From an uncultured Eubacteriales bacterium (GTDB lineage: Bacteria; Bacillota; Clostridia; Lachnospirales; Lachnospiraceae): DNA of 64,000 nucleotides. This document shows positions 1-9,162 of this stretch, in pieces (position 1 is the stretch's first letter; each line of letters begins with the position of its first letter). A program made the position numbers and the translations under genes. The DNA is taken from contig OMWY01000012.1 in NCBI GenBank assembly GCA_900314885.1, forward strand, positions 1 through 64,000, given 5' to 3'. Below the pieces are notes generated by a model that saw only the letters and a program-made list of their open reading frames with translations, ran no database searches and had not been told where the DNA came from.

Positions 1-92
1 AGACCCCTCAGAGAGTATGAGGTTGATAGGTTTGTGGTGTAAGCGGAGCAATCCGTGTGCCGAAGAATACTAATAGGTCGAGGACTTACTCC
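1..92 (+). rRNA. 23S rRNA, 3' end (partial)
   Basis: The first ~92 bases match the conserved 3' end of bacterial 23S rRNA: GAGGTTGATAGG, then GGTGTAAGCGGAGCAA, then TACTAATAGGTCGAGGACTT. Only the last helix region is inside the window; the rest of the operon lies upstream. The exact 3' terminus is estimated from the Gram-positive pattern, in which the RNA ends shortly after GAGGACTTA. The 59 bases between it and the tRNA-Asn hold no 5S rRNA. Confidence 0.93.
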
Positions 93-151
93 AAAATTGT
101 AATGTATGAATTTAGATTTTTCAGTAATAGTAATTTAGATGTGCAGTTTAT

Positions 152-223
152 TCCTCAATAGCTCAATGGTAGAGCGCGCGGCTGTTAACCGCGATGTTGT
201 AGGTTCGAGCCCTACTTGGGGAG
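152..223 (+). tRNA. tRNA-Asn (GTT)
   Basis: Full cloverleaf. The acceptor arm TCCTCAA pairs with TTGGGGA (one G-U), the D arm is GCTC...GAGC, the anticodon stem CGCGG/CCGCG encloses loop CTGTTAA with anticodon GTT, and the T arm is GTAGG-TTCGAGC-CCTAC. Discriminator base is G. CCA is not encoded (AAA follows). It lies 59 bases after the 23S end and is probably co-transcribed with the rRNA operon. Confidence 0.96.
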
Positions 224-227
224 AAAT

Positions 228-275
228 ATCTTAGAGAGGGGCCCAAAGCGAAGCTTTGGGAAAGTTGGCTAAGAT
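228..275 (+). repeat. Structured repeat E1 (two stems, internal loop)
   Basis: Outer arms ATCTTAG (228-234) and CTAAGAT (269-275) enclose an inner hairpin CCCAAAGC-gaa-GCTTTGGG (242-260). Between the stems are unpaired AGAGGGG on the 5' side and AAAGTTGG on the 3' side. A second copy, E2 at 31907-31972, has the same internal-loop bases but different, compensated stem bases. It begins four bases after tRNA-Asn, so it is probably in the rRNA/tRNA transcript. Confidence 0.8.
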
Positions 276-296
276 CCATGAGCTCTCTAGGTTAAG

Positions 297-350
297 GTTG
301 TTCTGGATTGCTTCGCAATCCTTAGCACTCTCGCTATGCGAGAGCACAAC
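297..350 (+). repeat. Two-hairpin inverted repeat before tRNA-Cys
   Basis: Outer arms GTTGT (297-301) and ACAAC (346-350) enclose two perfect hairpins, GGATTGC-ttc-GCAATCC (305-321) and CTCTCGC-tat-GCGAGAG (328-344), making a three-way junction. It ends one base before tRNA-Cys. It could be a processing signal in the tRNA precursor or another member of the interspersed palindromes in this window; no second copy of this exact form was seen. Confidence 0.65.
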
Positions 351-351
351 T

Positions 352-422
352 GGCGACATAGCCAAGAGGTAAGGCGTGGGTCTGCAACACCCTGATCAGC
401 GGTTCGAATCCGCTTGTCGCCT
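352..422 (+). tRNA. tRNA-Cys (GCA)
   Basis: The acceptor GGCGACA pairs with TGTCGCC, the D arm is GCC...GGC, the anticodon loop CTGCAAC carries GCA in a stem TGGGT/ACCCT (one T-T opposition at the stem base), and the T arm is AGCGG-TTCGAAT-CCGCT. Discriminator T, no encoded CCA. It is the last gene of the rRNA/tRNA unit and is followed by a terminator. Confidence 0.95.
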
Positions 423-429
423 TCTTTAT

Positions 430-459
430 AAGAATCCGTTTTTTTCGGGTTCTTTTTTT
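430..459 (+). terminator. Rho-independent terminator of the rRNA/tRNA unit
   Basis: AAGAATCCG (430-438) pairs with CGGGTTCTT (446-454) across a T-rich loop and is followed by a T run. It lies 8 bases after tRNA-Cys and closes the rRNA-tRNA transcript. Confidence 0.88.
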
Positions 460-496
460 GTTACCGTTTTTTCGCCTTTTAAGTTAAAAAGTTCTG

Positions 497-525
497 TTGT
501 ATTCTCCCATAAATAAGATTAGAAT
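497..525 (+). promoter_or_regulatory. Putative sigma-A promoter for cellobiose phosphorylase
   Basis: TTGTAT (497-502), a 17-base spacer, TAGAAT (520-525). It is the best match in the 135-base gap before the GH94 gene; start of transcription would fall ~60 bases before the ATG. Confidence 0.55.
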
Positions 526-594
526 ATAAGAATAAACGATTGTGTATTATATAGCAACGTTTTAACCTGCTTAACATTTACATAAGGAGAAAAT

Positions 595-3171
595 ATGAAA
601 TACGGACATTTTGACGATGACAGACGGGAGTATGTCATTACTACACCTAAGACCCCGCTACCGTGGATTAATTATCTTGGAAGTGAGAGCTTCTTCTCGC
701 TACGCTCAAATACCGGTGGCGGTTACAGTTTTTATAAGGACGCAAAACTCTTAAGGCTTACCCGCTACCGCTACAATAACTATCCGACGGATACCGACGG
801 CCATTATTTTTACATAAAAGATGGGAATACCGTCTGGAATCCCGGATGGCAGCCATGTAAGACCGAGCTTGATTTCTATGAATGCCGTCATGGTATGGGA
901 TATACTGTTATTACCGGTGAGAAGGACGGCGTCATAGCAAGGGAAGAGATGCTTGTGCCGGTCCATGACAATGCGGAAATCACCCGCCTTACCGTCAAGA
1001 ACGATACCGATGCGGTCAAGAACCTTGATATTTACAGCTATGTTGAATTCTGCCTGTGGAACGCCATGGATGATATGAGTAATTTCCAACGTAATTTCTC
1101 CACAGGTGAAATCGAGTATGAGGATGGAATAATTTACCATAAGACTGAATATCGCGAGAGAAGGAATCATTATGCGGTATTCGCGGTGAACAGCAAGATT
1201 GACGGCTTTGATACGAGCAGGGATGTATTCTGCGGAGCTTACCATGGAAGCGCGGATCCGGAAATGGTACTTAAGGGTGAAAGCGGTAATTCCATCGCTC
1301 ATGGCTGGGCCCCGGTCGGCAGCCATCATATTAAGGTTACCCTCAAGCCGGGAGAACAGAGGAAATATATATTTGTATTGGGCTATTGTGAGAATCCTAA
1401 GGATAAAAAATTCATTCCTAATACAAATTTCAAGACAAAAGAGGAAGCCTACGAGGCCTACAAGTCAAACCGCGGGAATGCCATATTCACTGCTGATGAG
1501 CTCTATGGAAAGACCTATGTCAGTACATTGGCTGATTTATATATGGGCGGAGTCATCAACAAGGAGCCTGCGAAGGCATTGATCCGGAAGTACAGCACGG
1601 ATGAGCAGTTTGAGAAAGCCATGCGGGAGCTTAACGATTACTGGGACGAGCTTTTATCGAAATTCCATGTTGAGTCGGGTGATCCTAAGCTTGACCGCAT
1701 GGTAAATATCTGGAATCAGTACCAGTGTATGGTTACCTTTAACATGAGCCGGTCGGCATCATATTATGAGAGTGGCCTCGGAAGAGGGATGGGCTTTCGA
1801 GATTCCTGCCAGGATCTATTAGGCTTTGTGCATCTCATTCCCGACAGGGCAAGAGAGAGAATCATAGATATAGCGAGCACCCAGTTAAATGATGGAAGCG
1901 CTTACCACCAGTATCAGCCACTCACGAAGCGGGGCAATGCCGAGATAGGCGGAGGCTTTCACGATGATCCATTATGGCTTATAGCCGCGGTTTCAGCCTA
2001 TATCAAGGAGACCGGAGATTATTCGATTCTTGATGTGGAATGCCCATTTAACAACAATGAAAATGATAAGGCGCCGTTAATGGAGCATCTTAGGAGAAGC
2101 TTTAACTATATCAGGAACGAAAAAGGCCCACACGGACTTCCGCTTATCGGAAGAGCTGACTGGAACGATTGTCTCAATCTTAACTGCTTCTCTGATACAC
2201 CGGGAGAGAGCTTCCAGACAACAGGTCCGGACGAGGGGCCTGTTGCTGAAAGTGTTTTCATAGCGGGAATGTATGTAAAATACGGACACGAATACGCTGA
2301 TATCTGTGATAAGTTGGGGCTGTCGGATGAGGCGGCCAATGTAAGAAGTGAAGCTGACAAGATGACGGAGGCAGTACTTTCGAGCGGTTATGACGGTGAG
2401 TGGTTCATCAGAGCCTTTGACGCTAACGGAAATCCTGTCGGAAGCAGTAAATGCGATGAAGGCAAGATTTTCATCGAGTCCCAGGGCATGTGCGTAATGG
2501 CCGGAATTGGCGTAGAGCCGGGAAATGAAGAGAGTCCGGCAGCAAAAGCCCTTAAGAGCGTTGAGAAATATCTCGATTCCCCTCGCGGCGTAATGCTTCA
2601 CCAGCCGGCCTATACATCTTATAAGCTTGAGCTGGGCGAAATAGGCTCATATCCACCGGGATATAAAGAAAACGCGGGTATTTTCTGCCACAACAATCCG
2701 TGGATTTCGATAGCGGAAACTAAGCTTGGCCATGGCAACAGGGCATTTGATATATATAAGAAGACCTGCCCTGCCTATTGCGAGGAAATAAGTGAGATTC
2801 ACAGAACAGAGCCATACGTGTACTGCCAGATGGTAGCCGGCATGGATGCCGCGAAACCGGGCGAAGGCAAGAACAGCTGGCTCACCGGTACTGCGGCGTG
2901 GACATTTTTCAATGTCAGCCAGTACATTTTAGGAGTACGGCCTACCCTTGACGGCCTGTCACTTGACCCTTGTCTAAGAAGCGATATGCTCCGCGTTCAT
3001 TGTGTAAGAATATATCGAAATATTATATATGATATAACAATTGATAATGGCGAGGGCCATGAGTCGGGAGTTAAGGAGATGCTTGTCGACGGAGATTCAG
3101 TGATCGGCAATGTAATACCTTACAATAAGAGCGATGAGGGCAAGACAATAAAGGTTATTGTCAGAATTTAA
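595..3171 (+). CDS. Cellobiose phosphorylase-like protein (GH94)
   Basis: 858 residues. Family GH94 enzymes split cellobiose with inorganic phosphate into glucose 1-phosphate and glucose in the cytoplasm, saving ATP during cellulose use. The sequence is rich in GH94 landmarks: [12 protein letters not shown] near residue 400, the catalytic-region motif [10 protein letters not shown] (D522 and D525, one being the general acid), then GESFQTT, and [10 protein letters not shown] and GTAAWTF in the last third. No signal peptide or membrane segment. It is somewhat longer than the ~810 residues usual for the family. Start: AAGGAG lies 5 bases before the ATG. It stands alone, with its own promoter upstream and a strong promoter for the next gene downstream. 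A chitobiose or laminaribiose phosphorylase is possible, but the [15 protein letters not shown] wording is closest to cellobiose phosphorylases as I recall them. Confidence 0.9.
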   Translation: MKYGHFDDDRREYVITTPKTPLPWINYLGSESFFSLRSNTGGGYSFYKDAKLLRLTRYRYNNYPTDTDGHYFYIKDGNTVWNPGWQPCKTELDFYECRHGMGYTVITGEKDGVIAREEMLVPVHDNAEITRLTVKNDTDAVKNLDIYSYVEFCLWNAMDDMSNFQRNFSTGEIEYEDGIIYHKTEYRERRNHYAVFAVNSKIDGFDTSRDVFCGAYHGSADPEMVLKGESGNSIAHGWAPVGSHHIKVTLKPGEQRKYIFVLGYCENPKDKKFIPNTNFKTKEEAYEAYKSNRGNAIFTADELYGKTYVSTLADLYMGGVINKEPAKALIRKYSTDEQFEKAMRELNDYWDELLSKFHVESGDPKLDRMVNIWNQYQCMVTFNMSRSASYYESGLGRGMGFRDSCQDLLGFVHLIPDRARERIIDIASTQLNDGSAYHQYQPLTKRGNAEIGGGFHDDPLWLIAAVSAYIKETGDYSILDVECPFNNNENDKAPLMEHLRRSFNYIRNEKGPHGLPLIGRADWNDCLNLNCFSDTPGESFQTTGPDEGPVAESVFIAGMYVKYGHEYADICDKLGLSDEAANVRSEADKMTEAVLSSGYDGEWFIRAFDANGNPVGSSKCDEGKIFIESQGMCVMAGIGVEPGNEESPAAKALKSVEKYLDSPRGVMLHQPAYTSYKLELGEIGSYPPGYKENAGIFCHNNPWISIAETKLGHGNRAFDIYKKTCPAYCEEISEIHRTEPYVYCQMVAGMDAAKPGEGKNSWLTGTAAWTFFNVSQYILGVRPTLDGLSLDPCLRSDMLRVHCVRIYRNIIYDITIDNGEGHESGVKEMLVDGDSVIGNVIPYNKSDEGKTIKVIVRI

Positions 3172-3240
3172 ACTGCTTCGGTGTAGAAATGACAGACACA
3201 TACCTTAAAGAAATTTATGACAAAAATGTGACAAAATGTA

Positions 3241-3269
3241 TTGACATTCAGAAAGTGTTAAGGTAATAT
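3241..3269 (+). promoter_or_regulatory. Strong sigma-A promoter for the subtilase gene
   Basis: Perfect TTGACA (3241-3246), 17-base spacer, TAATAT (3264-3269). Confidence 0.85.
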
Positions 3270-3284
3270 AAATATTGTCTAAAG

Positions 3285-3326
3285 AAGGACATGTGAACTT
3301 ATCTTTATGAAAGTTTGCATGTCCTT
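3285..3326 (+). promoter_or_regulatory. 5' leader hairpin of the subtilase gene
   Basis: AAGGACATG (3285-3293) and CATGTCCTT (3318-3326) form a perfect 9-bp stem with a 24-base loop, just after the expected transcription start and before the AAGGGGG ribosome binding site. ATCTTTT follows the stem, so it could be a weak attenuator or simply protect the 5' end of the mRNA. Confidence 0.55.
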
Positions 3327-3358
3327 ATCTTTTAATCTAAATTAAGGGGGTTCTAAGA

Positions 3359-6300
3359 ATGAGAAGGAATCTGAAGTACGCAAGCGTTTTGCTTGCAATG
3401 TTCCTTACTATCGGTTCCATGCCGGTCAGTACTCACGCTGCGACAGATGACGTTGAGGAAATTACTGATGGGTTTGTGACCAACCTTGACGGCAAGCAGA
3501 AGGCAGTCAAGGACGTAAAGCTGTCGGGGCTTGCCGGTGATGATCTTGCTGAGGTTATCAAGACTCACAGTGATGATGACATTGTAACAGTCATCGTTGA
3601 CGTAAAAGAAGAGAGCGCTGTTGAGCAGTTCGCCGAGGAAATCAAGGATGCCGAAGCTGATGGGAAAACCGACCCTGATGGAACAAACGGCGCGGCTAAG
3701 GTCCTCATGGACAATGCAACTGACGTCAACCATATTGATGACAAGGTAGAGGATATCAGTGAAAAAGCAGAGGAGGCAGTAGAGAAGGACGGCGAAACTG
3801 CCGAAACAATCCAGACCTACAATACTGTATTTTCGGGATTCTCTATGAATATTCCGTTTGGAGAGATTAACACCATCGCTAAGCTAAAGGGTGTCAAGGG
3901 GGTTTATCTTGCTCAGGAATATACTATCCAGTCTGAGGATGAAGGCGCAAGTGACGAGGTAAATATGGTCACCAGCCGCGAAATGATAAATACAAGCCTT
4001 GCGAACGAGAGCGGATACACAGGCCTAGGTCAGGTTGTAGCTGTCCTCGATACCGGTATTGACTATCACCACGAGGCATTTAACGCAGACAAGGTCGACA
4101 CAGCTTATACGAAGGTAAGCTTTTCTGCTATCCGGAGGAAGCTTGATGTTCTCGACCTTGATGCTGAGAAGCTTTACAAGGATAAGACGGGTAAGAAGCT
4201 TACCTCTGAAAAGAGCGGAGTAGAAAATGATACAAATATTTATCATTCAGACAAGGTTCCTTACGGCTTCGATTATACGGATATTGATGTAAACCCTATC
4301 CCTGTACACTCTGAAAATCATGGGACTCACGTAGCCGGAACCATTGCCGGAAACAGCGATAAAATCCAGGGCGTAGCTCCGGATGCCCAGCTCTATTCCA
4401 TGAAGGTCTTCGATGACAAAGGAAAGACAAGCGACGCTACCCTTCTCGCGGCTCTTGATGATGCTGTTCTTCTCGGAGCTGACGTTATCAACATGAGCCT
4501 TGGTTCAAGCGCGGGTATATCTTCAGAGGATAATCCTGTTCTTAACACAGCCTATGACAACGTAAGAATCGCCGGCATTAACCTTGACGTATCAGCCGGA
4601 AATTCAGGCACAGCCGCTGACAGAAACAATTACGGCGGATATTTCAAGACAAGCGACCCTGAATACGGAATTGTTGGTTCACCTTCAACACTTCCTGCTT
4701 CGCTTTCGGTAGCGAGCGTTGAGAACGATCACATGAATTATGTGAACTATATCACGGCTATTCGCTCGAAGGCGGCTGTTTCGACAGGTGAAAATACAGA
4801 TACCGACAATGACGATGAAGGAAGCGAAGCTTCAGAAGGCATAAATATTTCTTATATCGATACCCTTAGTGGAGATCTTGCCTTCAGCGCTCTTCCTGTA
4901 AGAACATATGCTGCTGTCAACGTAGGCAAGGGAACATTAGAAGAGACCCTCGCTAAGGCTGATGAGCTTAAGGGTGGCATAGCTCTTATTGAAAGAGGCG
5001 GCCTTACCTTCAGCGAGAAGGTTAAAAACGCCACAGCCTGCGGAGCGGTTGCCTGCGTTATTTACAACAACCAGCCGGGCACAATAAGCATGAGCCTTTC
5101 AGAGGTAACCATTCCTACCGTTTCCATAACGGAGGAGGATGGCGAGAAGATTCTTGCTGAGGCTAATGAGAAGGGAATCGCTGTTCTTAAGGTAAACGGT
5201 AAGGCTGAGACAAGCTTCGTAAGCCCTACGGGATTCGAAATCAGTGATTTCTCATCATGGGGTCCTACTCCTGAGCTTAAAATTAAGCCTGAGATTGCGA
5301 TGCCGGGTGGAAATATTTATTCAGCGTATTATGTTGAGAATGGCGAGAGTGTCTATGGTCTTATGAGCGGTACTTCAATGGCAGCTCCTCATATGGCAGG
5401 CGCCTCAGCGGTTATCCGTCAGGCACTCCTTGAGAAGAAGAAGGGCCTCACAGGAATAGAGCTTGAGGCACTTGTAAATGAACTTGCCATGAGTACTGCC
5501 GATCCTCTCGTACAGAAGGGCAGTGATGAGACTGACGTATTCTATCCTGTAAGACAGCAGGGTGCCGGCCTTGTAGACCTTAATGAGGCTGTTAAGTCTC
5601 CGGTTTATCTTACAGTAGAAGGCTCTGAGCGTCCTAAGGCTGAGCTTGGCGACAGCGCTGACGGAACATTTTCGTTCACCGTTACATTTAACAATATGAG
5701 CTCCGTTAAGAAGGTTTATCCGCTTGAGACCGTAGTTGAGGCTGAGGGCTACGCAAATCGCGCGGGCATGACTGTTTCATCTAAGAGCGATATTGATATT
5801 ACGAAGGGAACTACTGTTACCTACAGCGGTGAGACCGTAAACGGAAATAAGGTAACTGTTCCGGGAAATGGCACCGCGACCGTAACTGTAAACATTTCAC
5901 TTGACTACTCTGATTCCGTAATCGCTGACCTTGCTTCGAAGTATACAAACGGCTTCTTCGTAGAGGGATATTTCTTCGCGAACAGGGGACATGAGCTCGA
6001 CTATTCAGTTCCGTTCTTAGGCTTTGCGGGTGACTGGTCAGCAGCTCCTATATTTGACGCAAGCTACTATGATTACAAAGCATATGGCACTATTCCTTAT
6101 TTCGATGACGGAAGCATAGTATATAACGACGTTAAGGGAAAATCTAACTACCTTGGCTGCAATCTCTTCGACCGTCTTATCAAGGGAAACAAGAATACAG
6201 CATACGATATCAACAATATTGCGATTTCAAGATCCTCACTTGGCAAGGTAAGCTCCGTTCTCGCTACCCAGTCATATTCAATCAGAGGCTCCAAGAACTT

Positions 6301-7879
6301 CGAAATGAAGATTACCGGACCTGACGGAAGCGTGGTCGCTGACAAGAAGGTTGATTACATGAATCGCGCTTACTACTATTCAAGCGCGCAGATATTTATC
6401 TACAACGAAGCCCTCTACTATATGCCTGAGTTCGACGGATACGACGAAAATGGCAAGAAGCTTCCTGACGGTAAGTATACATTTACAATGTCAGCTACGA
6501 CATTTGGCAGCAACCCAAGGACAGAGACCAAGAGCTTCACATTTACGCTTGATAATGAGAAGCCTGTAATTGACAGTGATTCAGAGTTCTTTGAAGAGGA
6601 TGGATATCTCAAATATAGGATGGCTGTTAAGGATAATGATTATCTTTCCGGTGCTGAGATTGACATGCTCAACAAGAAAACAGGAAAATATGACGCTGTA
6701 GCGTCTGTCGTATTCCCTCGTAAGAAGGCAGGTCAGGCTTTCAATCTAAGAGGTAAGTTAGCAAGCCTTGACAAGCTTGAAGCGGCGGGCTACGATACGA
6801 GCAAGGTAAATGTTGCCGTACTTGACTACGCATTTAACTACAATGAAGCTGAAATCGATGTAACCACAGAGATGAGCTTTGATGTAGATGATGACCTTAT
6901 CGGCGGAGGCTCAAAGGGCTCAAGCGCGCCATCCACACCATCAAATCCGTCTGAGACCCCATCAGACCCATCAGATACACCTTCAGATCCTGCTGAGACC
7001 CCATCAGACCCATCTGAGACACCATCGGATCCTTCAGAGACACCTGCAGAACCGGAAACTCCTGAGAATCCAAAGGATTCCTCTAAGACCGAGACTCCTG
7101 CAGAGCCTGCAACTCCGGGAACGAGTGAGGGTTCAGGCAGCTCAGATGCAGGAACAGGTTCTAAAGGCTCAGGCTCCGCAAGCGGCAGCGGCTCAACTGC
7201 AGGCTCAGGCTCTATAGGAGGAGGCAGTGCTACCGTAATAAGCCCATCTGTACCAAATCCTAGGACAACACCTACTATACCTGTAGTACCATCATTGCCT
7301 AATAAGACAAAGTCTACCACTACAGGAGCAGGCACAAGCACTGCGGCAGCTGCCGGCTCAGGCAAGACAACGGCTTCAACCACGGGAACAGGCAAGACAG
7401 TTACGGTAGGCGAGGATAAGACTCCTGCCGGAACCGCGAATACAGCGGCTGCGACAGAGGATAAGACTCTTTACCTTGTAGGAGGCACTACCGTCAATCC
7501 TATAATTACCGGAATCAAGACAACGGAAAGCGCAGGCTTTACATTCTCTACTGAGGGTCTGCAGAAGAATACCAAGTATAAGCTTGTTTCCGCGACACAG
7601 TATAAGAAGCTTCTTAAGAAGGCTCTTGCGAATATTAAGCCTGCGAAGACCGGGTATACTCTCAAAAAGTACGGAAAGGCCACAATTACTCTTAAGAAGA
7701 CTGCTTCGACCGCAAGTATTAAGAAGATTACCTATAAGTCACTTAATACTAAGGTAGCTAAGGTTAACTCAAAGGGCATAGTTACCGCAACAGGCAAGGG
7801 AACTGCTAAGGTAAGACTTATAGTAACCCTTAACAACGGTTCAAGAAAGGTAATGTACTCTACAGTAACCGTAAAGTGA
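3359..7879 (+). CDS. Secreted multidomain subtilisin-like protease (S8, lactocepin-like)
   Basis: 1506 residues. A signal peptide (MRRNLK, hydrophobic core, cleavage near STHA-A at ~28) is followed by an I9-like propeptide (to ~190) and an S8 catalytic domain with D231 (VLDTGID), H321 (NHGTHVAG) and S673 (GTSMAAPHMAG). A PA-type insert lies at ~500-610 (IERGGLTFSEKV). Next come Fn3-like beta domains (~740-1150), a Pro/Ser/Thr linker of ETPSDPS-type repeats (~1190-1240), a Gly/Ser/Thr-rich stretch, and a C-terminal Big2-like Ig domain (~1430-1506). No LPXTG anchor or S-layer domain is visible, so the Ig-like tail may bind the wall non-covalently. Likely role: cell-surface or secreted proteolysis for nitrogen supply, or processing of surface proteins. 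Start supported by AAGGGGG 8 bases upstream; the leader hairpin may affect expression. Confidence 0.92.
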   Translation: MRRNLKYASVLLAMFLTIGSMPVSTHAATDDVEEITDGFVTNLDGKQKAVKDVKLSGLAGDDLAEVIKTHSDDDIVTVIVDVKEESAVEQFAEEIKDAEADGKTDPDGTNGAAKVLMDNATDVNHIDDKVEDISEKAEEAVEKDGETAETIQTYNTVFSGFSMNIPFGEINTIAKLKGVKGVYLAQEYTIQSEDEGASDEVNMVTSREMINTSLANESGYTGLGQVVAVLDTGIDYHHEAFNADKVDTAYTKVSFSAIRRKLDVLDLDAEKLYKDKTGKKLTSEKSGVENDTNIYHSDKVPYGFDYTDIDVNPIPVHSENHGTHVAGTIAGNSDKIQGVAPDAQLYSMKVFDDKGKTSDATLLAALDDAVLLGADVINMSLGSSAGISSEDNPVLNTAYDNVRIAGINLDVSAGNSGTAADRNNYGGYFKTSDPEYGIVGSPSTLPASLSVASVENDHMNYVNYITAIRSKAAVSTGENTDTDNDDEGSEASEGINISYIDTLSGDLAFSALPVRTYAAVNVGKGTLEETLAKADELKGGIALIERGGLTFSEKVKNATACGAVACVIYNNQPGTISMSLSEVTIPTVSITEEDGEKILAEANEKGIAVLKVNGKAETSFVSPTGFEISDFSSWGPTPELKIKPEIAMPGGNIYSAYYVENGESVYGLMSGTSMAAPHMAGASAVIRQALLEKKKGLTGIELEALVNELAMSTADPLVQKGSDETDVFYPVRQQGAGLVDLNEAVKSPVYLTVEGSERPKAELGDSADGTFSFTVTFNNMSSVKKVYPLETVVEAEGYANRAGMTVSSKSDIDITKGTTVTYSGETVNGNKVTVPGNGTATVTVNISLDYSDSVIADLASKYTNGFFVEGYFFANRGHELDYSVPFLGFAGDWSAAPIFDASYYDYKAYGTIPYFDDGSIVYNDVKGKSNYLGCNLFDRLIKGNKNTAYDINNIAISRSSLGKVSSVLATQSYSIRGSKNFEMKITGPDGSVVADKKVDYMNRAYYYSSAQIFIYNEALYYMPEFDGYDENGKKLPDGKYTFTMSATTFGSNPRTETKSFTFTLDNEKPVIDSDSEFFEEDGYLKYRMAVKDNDYLSGAEIDMLNKKTGKYDAVASVVFPRKKAGQAFNLRGKLASLDKLEAAGYDTSKVNVAVLDYAFNYNEAEIDVTTEMSFDVDDDLIGGGSKGSSAPSTPSNPSETPSDPSDTPSDPAETPSDPSETPSDPSETPAEPETPENPKDSSKTETPAEPATPGTSEGSGSSDAGTGSKGSGSASGSGSTAGSGSIGGGSATVISPSVPNPRTTPTIPVVPSLPNKTKSTTTGAGTSTAAAAGSGKTTASTTGTGKTVTVGEDKTPAGTANTAAATEDKTLYLVGGTTVNPIITGIKTTESAGFTFSTEGLQKNTKYKLVSATQYKKLLKKALANIKPAKTGYTLKKYGKATITLKKTASTASIKKITYKSLNTKVAKVNSKGIVTATGKGTAKVRLIVTLNNGSRKVMYSTVTVK
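6930..7070 (+). repeat. In-frame repeats coding for a Pro/Ser/Glu linker
   Basis: Imperfect short repeats around CCATCAGACCC/ACACCATC encode (E/D)TPSDP(S/A) units inside the subtilase. Such linkers commonly span the cell wall; the number of units may vary between strains. Confidence 0.7.
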
Positions 7880-7898
7880 TAAAATAAGCTCTGCAATC

Positions 7899-7935
7899 AA
7901 AGAAGGACTGCCACATGGCGGTCCTTCTTTTGTTT
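7899..7935 (+). terminator. Rho-independent terminator of the subtilase gene
   Basis: AAAGAAGGACTGCC and GGCGGTCCTTCTTT form a long stem around ACAT, followed by TGTTT. It lies 20 bases after the stop codon. Confidence 0.9.
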
Positions 7936-7970
7936 CCGGCGACAGGATGACGCAAAAGGTGCAAAAGTAC

Positions 7971-7999
7971 TTGCAAAATTTCGAAAAAGTGAGTATTAT
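7971..7999 (+). promoter_or_regulatory. Sigma-A promoter for the HD-GYP gene
   Basis: TTGCAA (7971-7976), 17-base spacer, TATTAT (7994-7999). Confidence 0.7.
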
Positions 8000-8079
8000 A
8001 TATAAGGCATACTTTTTATTCGTGTGCCTTGGTAACGTGAATGATCGTAACTAGTTAACATATAAGGATGGGTAAATGT

Positions 8080-9156
8080 ATGCCTAGAATTCTTGTAAGA
8101 GACCTTGTACCTGATATGGTACTGCAGGAGGATGTTTACAGCGCTGATGATACTCTGATTCTGCCTAAGGGCACTAAGCTTACGGATAAGCAGATCACAG
8201 CCCTTTCATTTTATACTGTCCAGTCGGTTAAGGTTACGGAGGAAACCTCCGAGATTAAACCGCCTTCACAGGAGGAGATAGAGGACACCTATTCCGAGCG
8301 TATTCGTAACAGCGTAGAGTTCAAGGTATTTGAGAAGAAGTTTGAGCAGTCGATTGGAAGTCTGCGCAAATCTCTCTCTGACCTTGTCGCTAAGAGAGCG
8401 GTGAATATCAACAGTCTTTATGTAGAGCCGGCTAGGCTTGTCGCGAGCAATCCATCCGGTATTCATATGTTTGATATGCTCCACAATATGCGCCTTTTCG
8501 ATGACCCGACTTATGTCCACAGCTTGAATGTATCCCTTATCTGTAACGTTTTCGGCAGGTGGCTCGGTCTCCCCTACCAGGATGTGAAAACGCTTACATT
8601 GTGTGGACTCATGCATGACGTGGGCAAGATGAAGGTGCCTGACCAGATTATCGGTAAGCCGGCAAGACTTACGGAAGAGGAGTTTGCCATTATCAAGCGC
8701 CATGCCCTCGAGGGCTACTATATGCTAAAGGACATGGATATCGATAACCATATTAAGATGACTGCCCTTATGCACCATGAGAGGTGCGATGGGACGGGAT
8801 ATCCGTCTAGGCTTACGACCGAGCAGATTGACCCATTTGCGAGGATAGTGGCTATAGCGGATGTATACGACGCTATGACAAGCGCCAGGGTTTACAGGGG
8901 ACCGATATGCCCGTTTAAGGTTATTGAGATATTTGAAGAGGAAGGCCTCTCTAAGTATGACCCTAAGTATATTTTGACCTTCTTACACTATATAACCGAT
9001 ACTTACATGAATAACAGTGTCGAGCTTTCAAACGGCAAGGTGGGGAAAATTGTCATGATAAATAAGCTTGACCTCGCGAGGCCACTCGTTAAGACGTCCG
9101 AAGGCTATGTCGACCTCTACGAGGAGAGAGACATTTCAATTGAAAAGATAATATAA
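8080..9156 (+). CDS. HD-GYP domain protein, probable cyclic-di-GMP phosphodiesterase
   Basis: 358 residues from the preferred start. HD-GYP enzymes hydrolyse cyclic di-GMP (some act on cGAMP) and use two or three metal ions. An N-terminal ~130-residue region precedes the HD domain; visible are H179-D180 (LMHDVGKMKVPD), HHE at 232-234 and DGTGYP at 238-242, so the catalytic set looks complete. There is no membrane segment and no receiver domain, so the signal input is unclear. The start at 8080 is chosen because AAGGATGGG sits 7 bases before it; the in-frame ATG at 8068 has the same sequence directly against it, too close. It lies 7 bases before an ABC exporter operon and may be co-transcribed with it. 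A degenerate EAL-HDOD protein at 34119 is the other possible c-di-GMP-related protein in the window. Confidence 0.9.
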   Translation: MPRILVRDLVPDMVLQEDVYSADDTLILPKGTKLTDKQITALSFYTVQSVKVTEETSEIKPPSQEEIEDTYSERIRNSVEFKVFEKKFEQSIGSLRKSLSDLVAKRAVNINSLYVEPARLVASNPSGIHMFDMLHNMRLFDDPTYVHSLNVSLICNVFGRWLGLPYQDVKTLTLCGLMHDVGKMKVPDQIIGKPARLTEEEFAIIKRHALEGYYMLKDMDIDNHIKMTALMHHERCDGTGYPSRLTTEQIDPFARIVAIADVYDAMTSARVYRGPICPFKVIEIFEEEGLSKYDPKYILTFLHYITDTYMNNSVELSNGKVGKIVMINKLDLARPLVKTSEGYVDLYEERDISIEKII

Positions 9157-9162
9157 GGTAAA

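Noticed and set aside
93-151. 5S rRNA between 23S and tRNA-Asn
   Set aside because: The gap is 59 bases, half the length of a 5S rRNA, and lacks its conserved sequence.
6838-7395. 185-residue frame on the minus strand, rich in Pro, Val and Glu
   Set aside because: It is the antisense image of the Pro/Ser/Gly-rich linker of the subtilase, with no ribosome binding site; the plus-strand 109-residue frame at 6888 is likewise a frame-shifted image.
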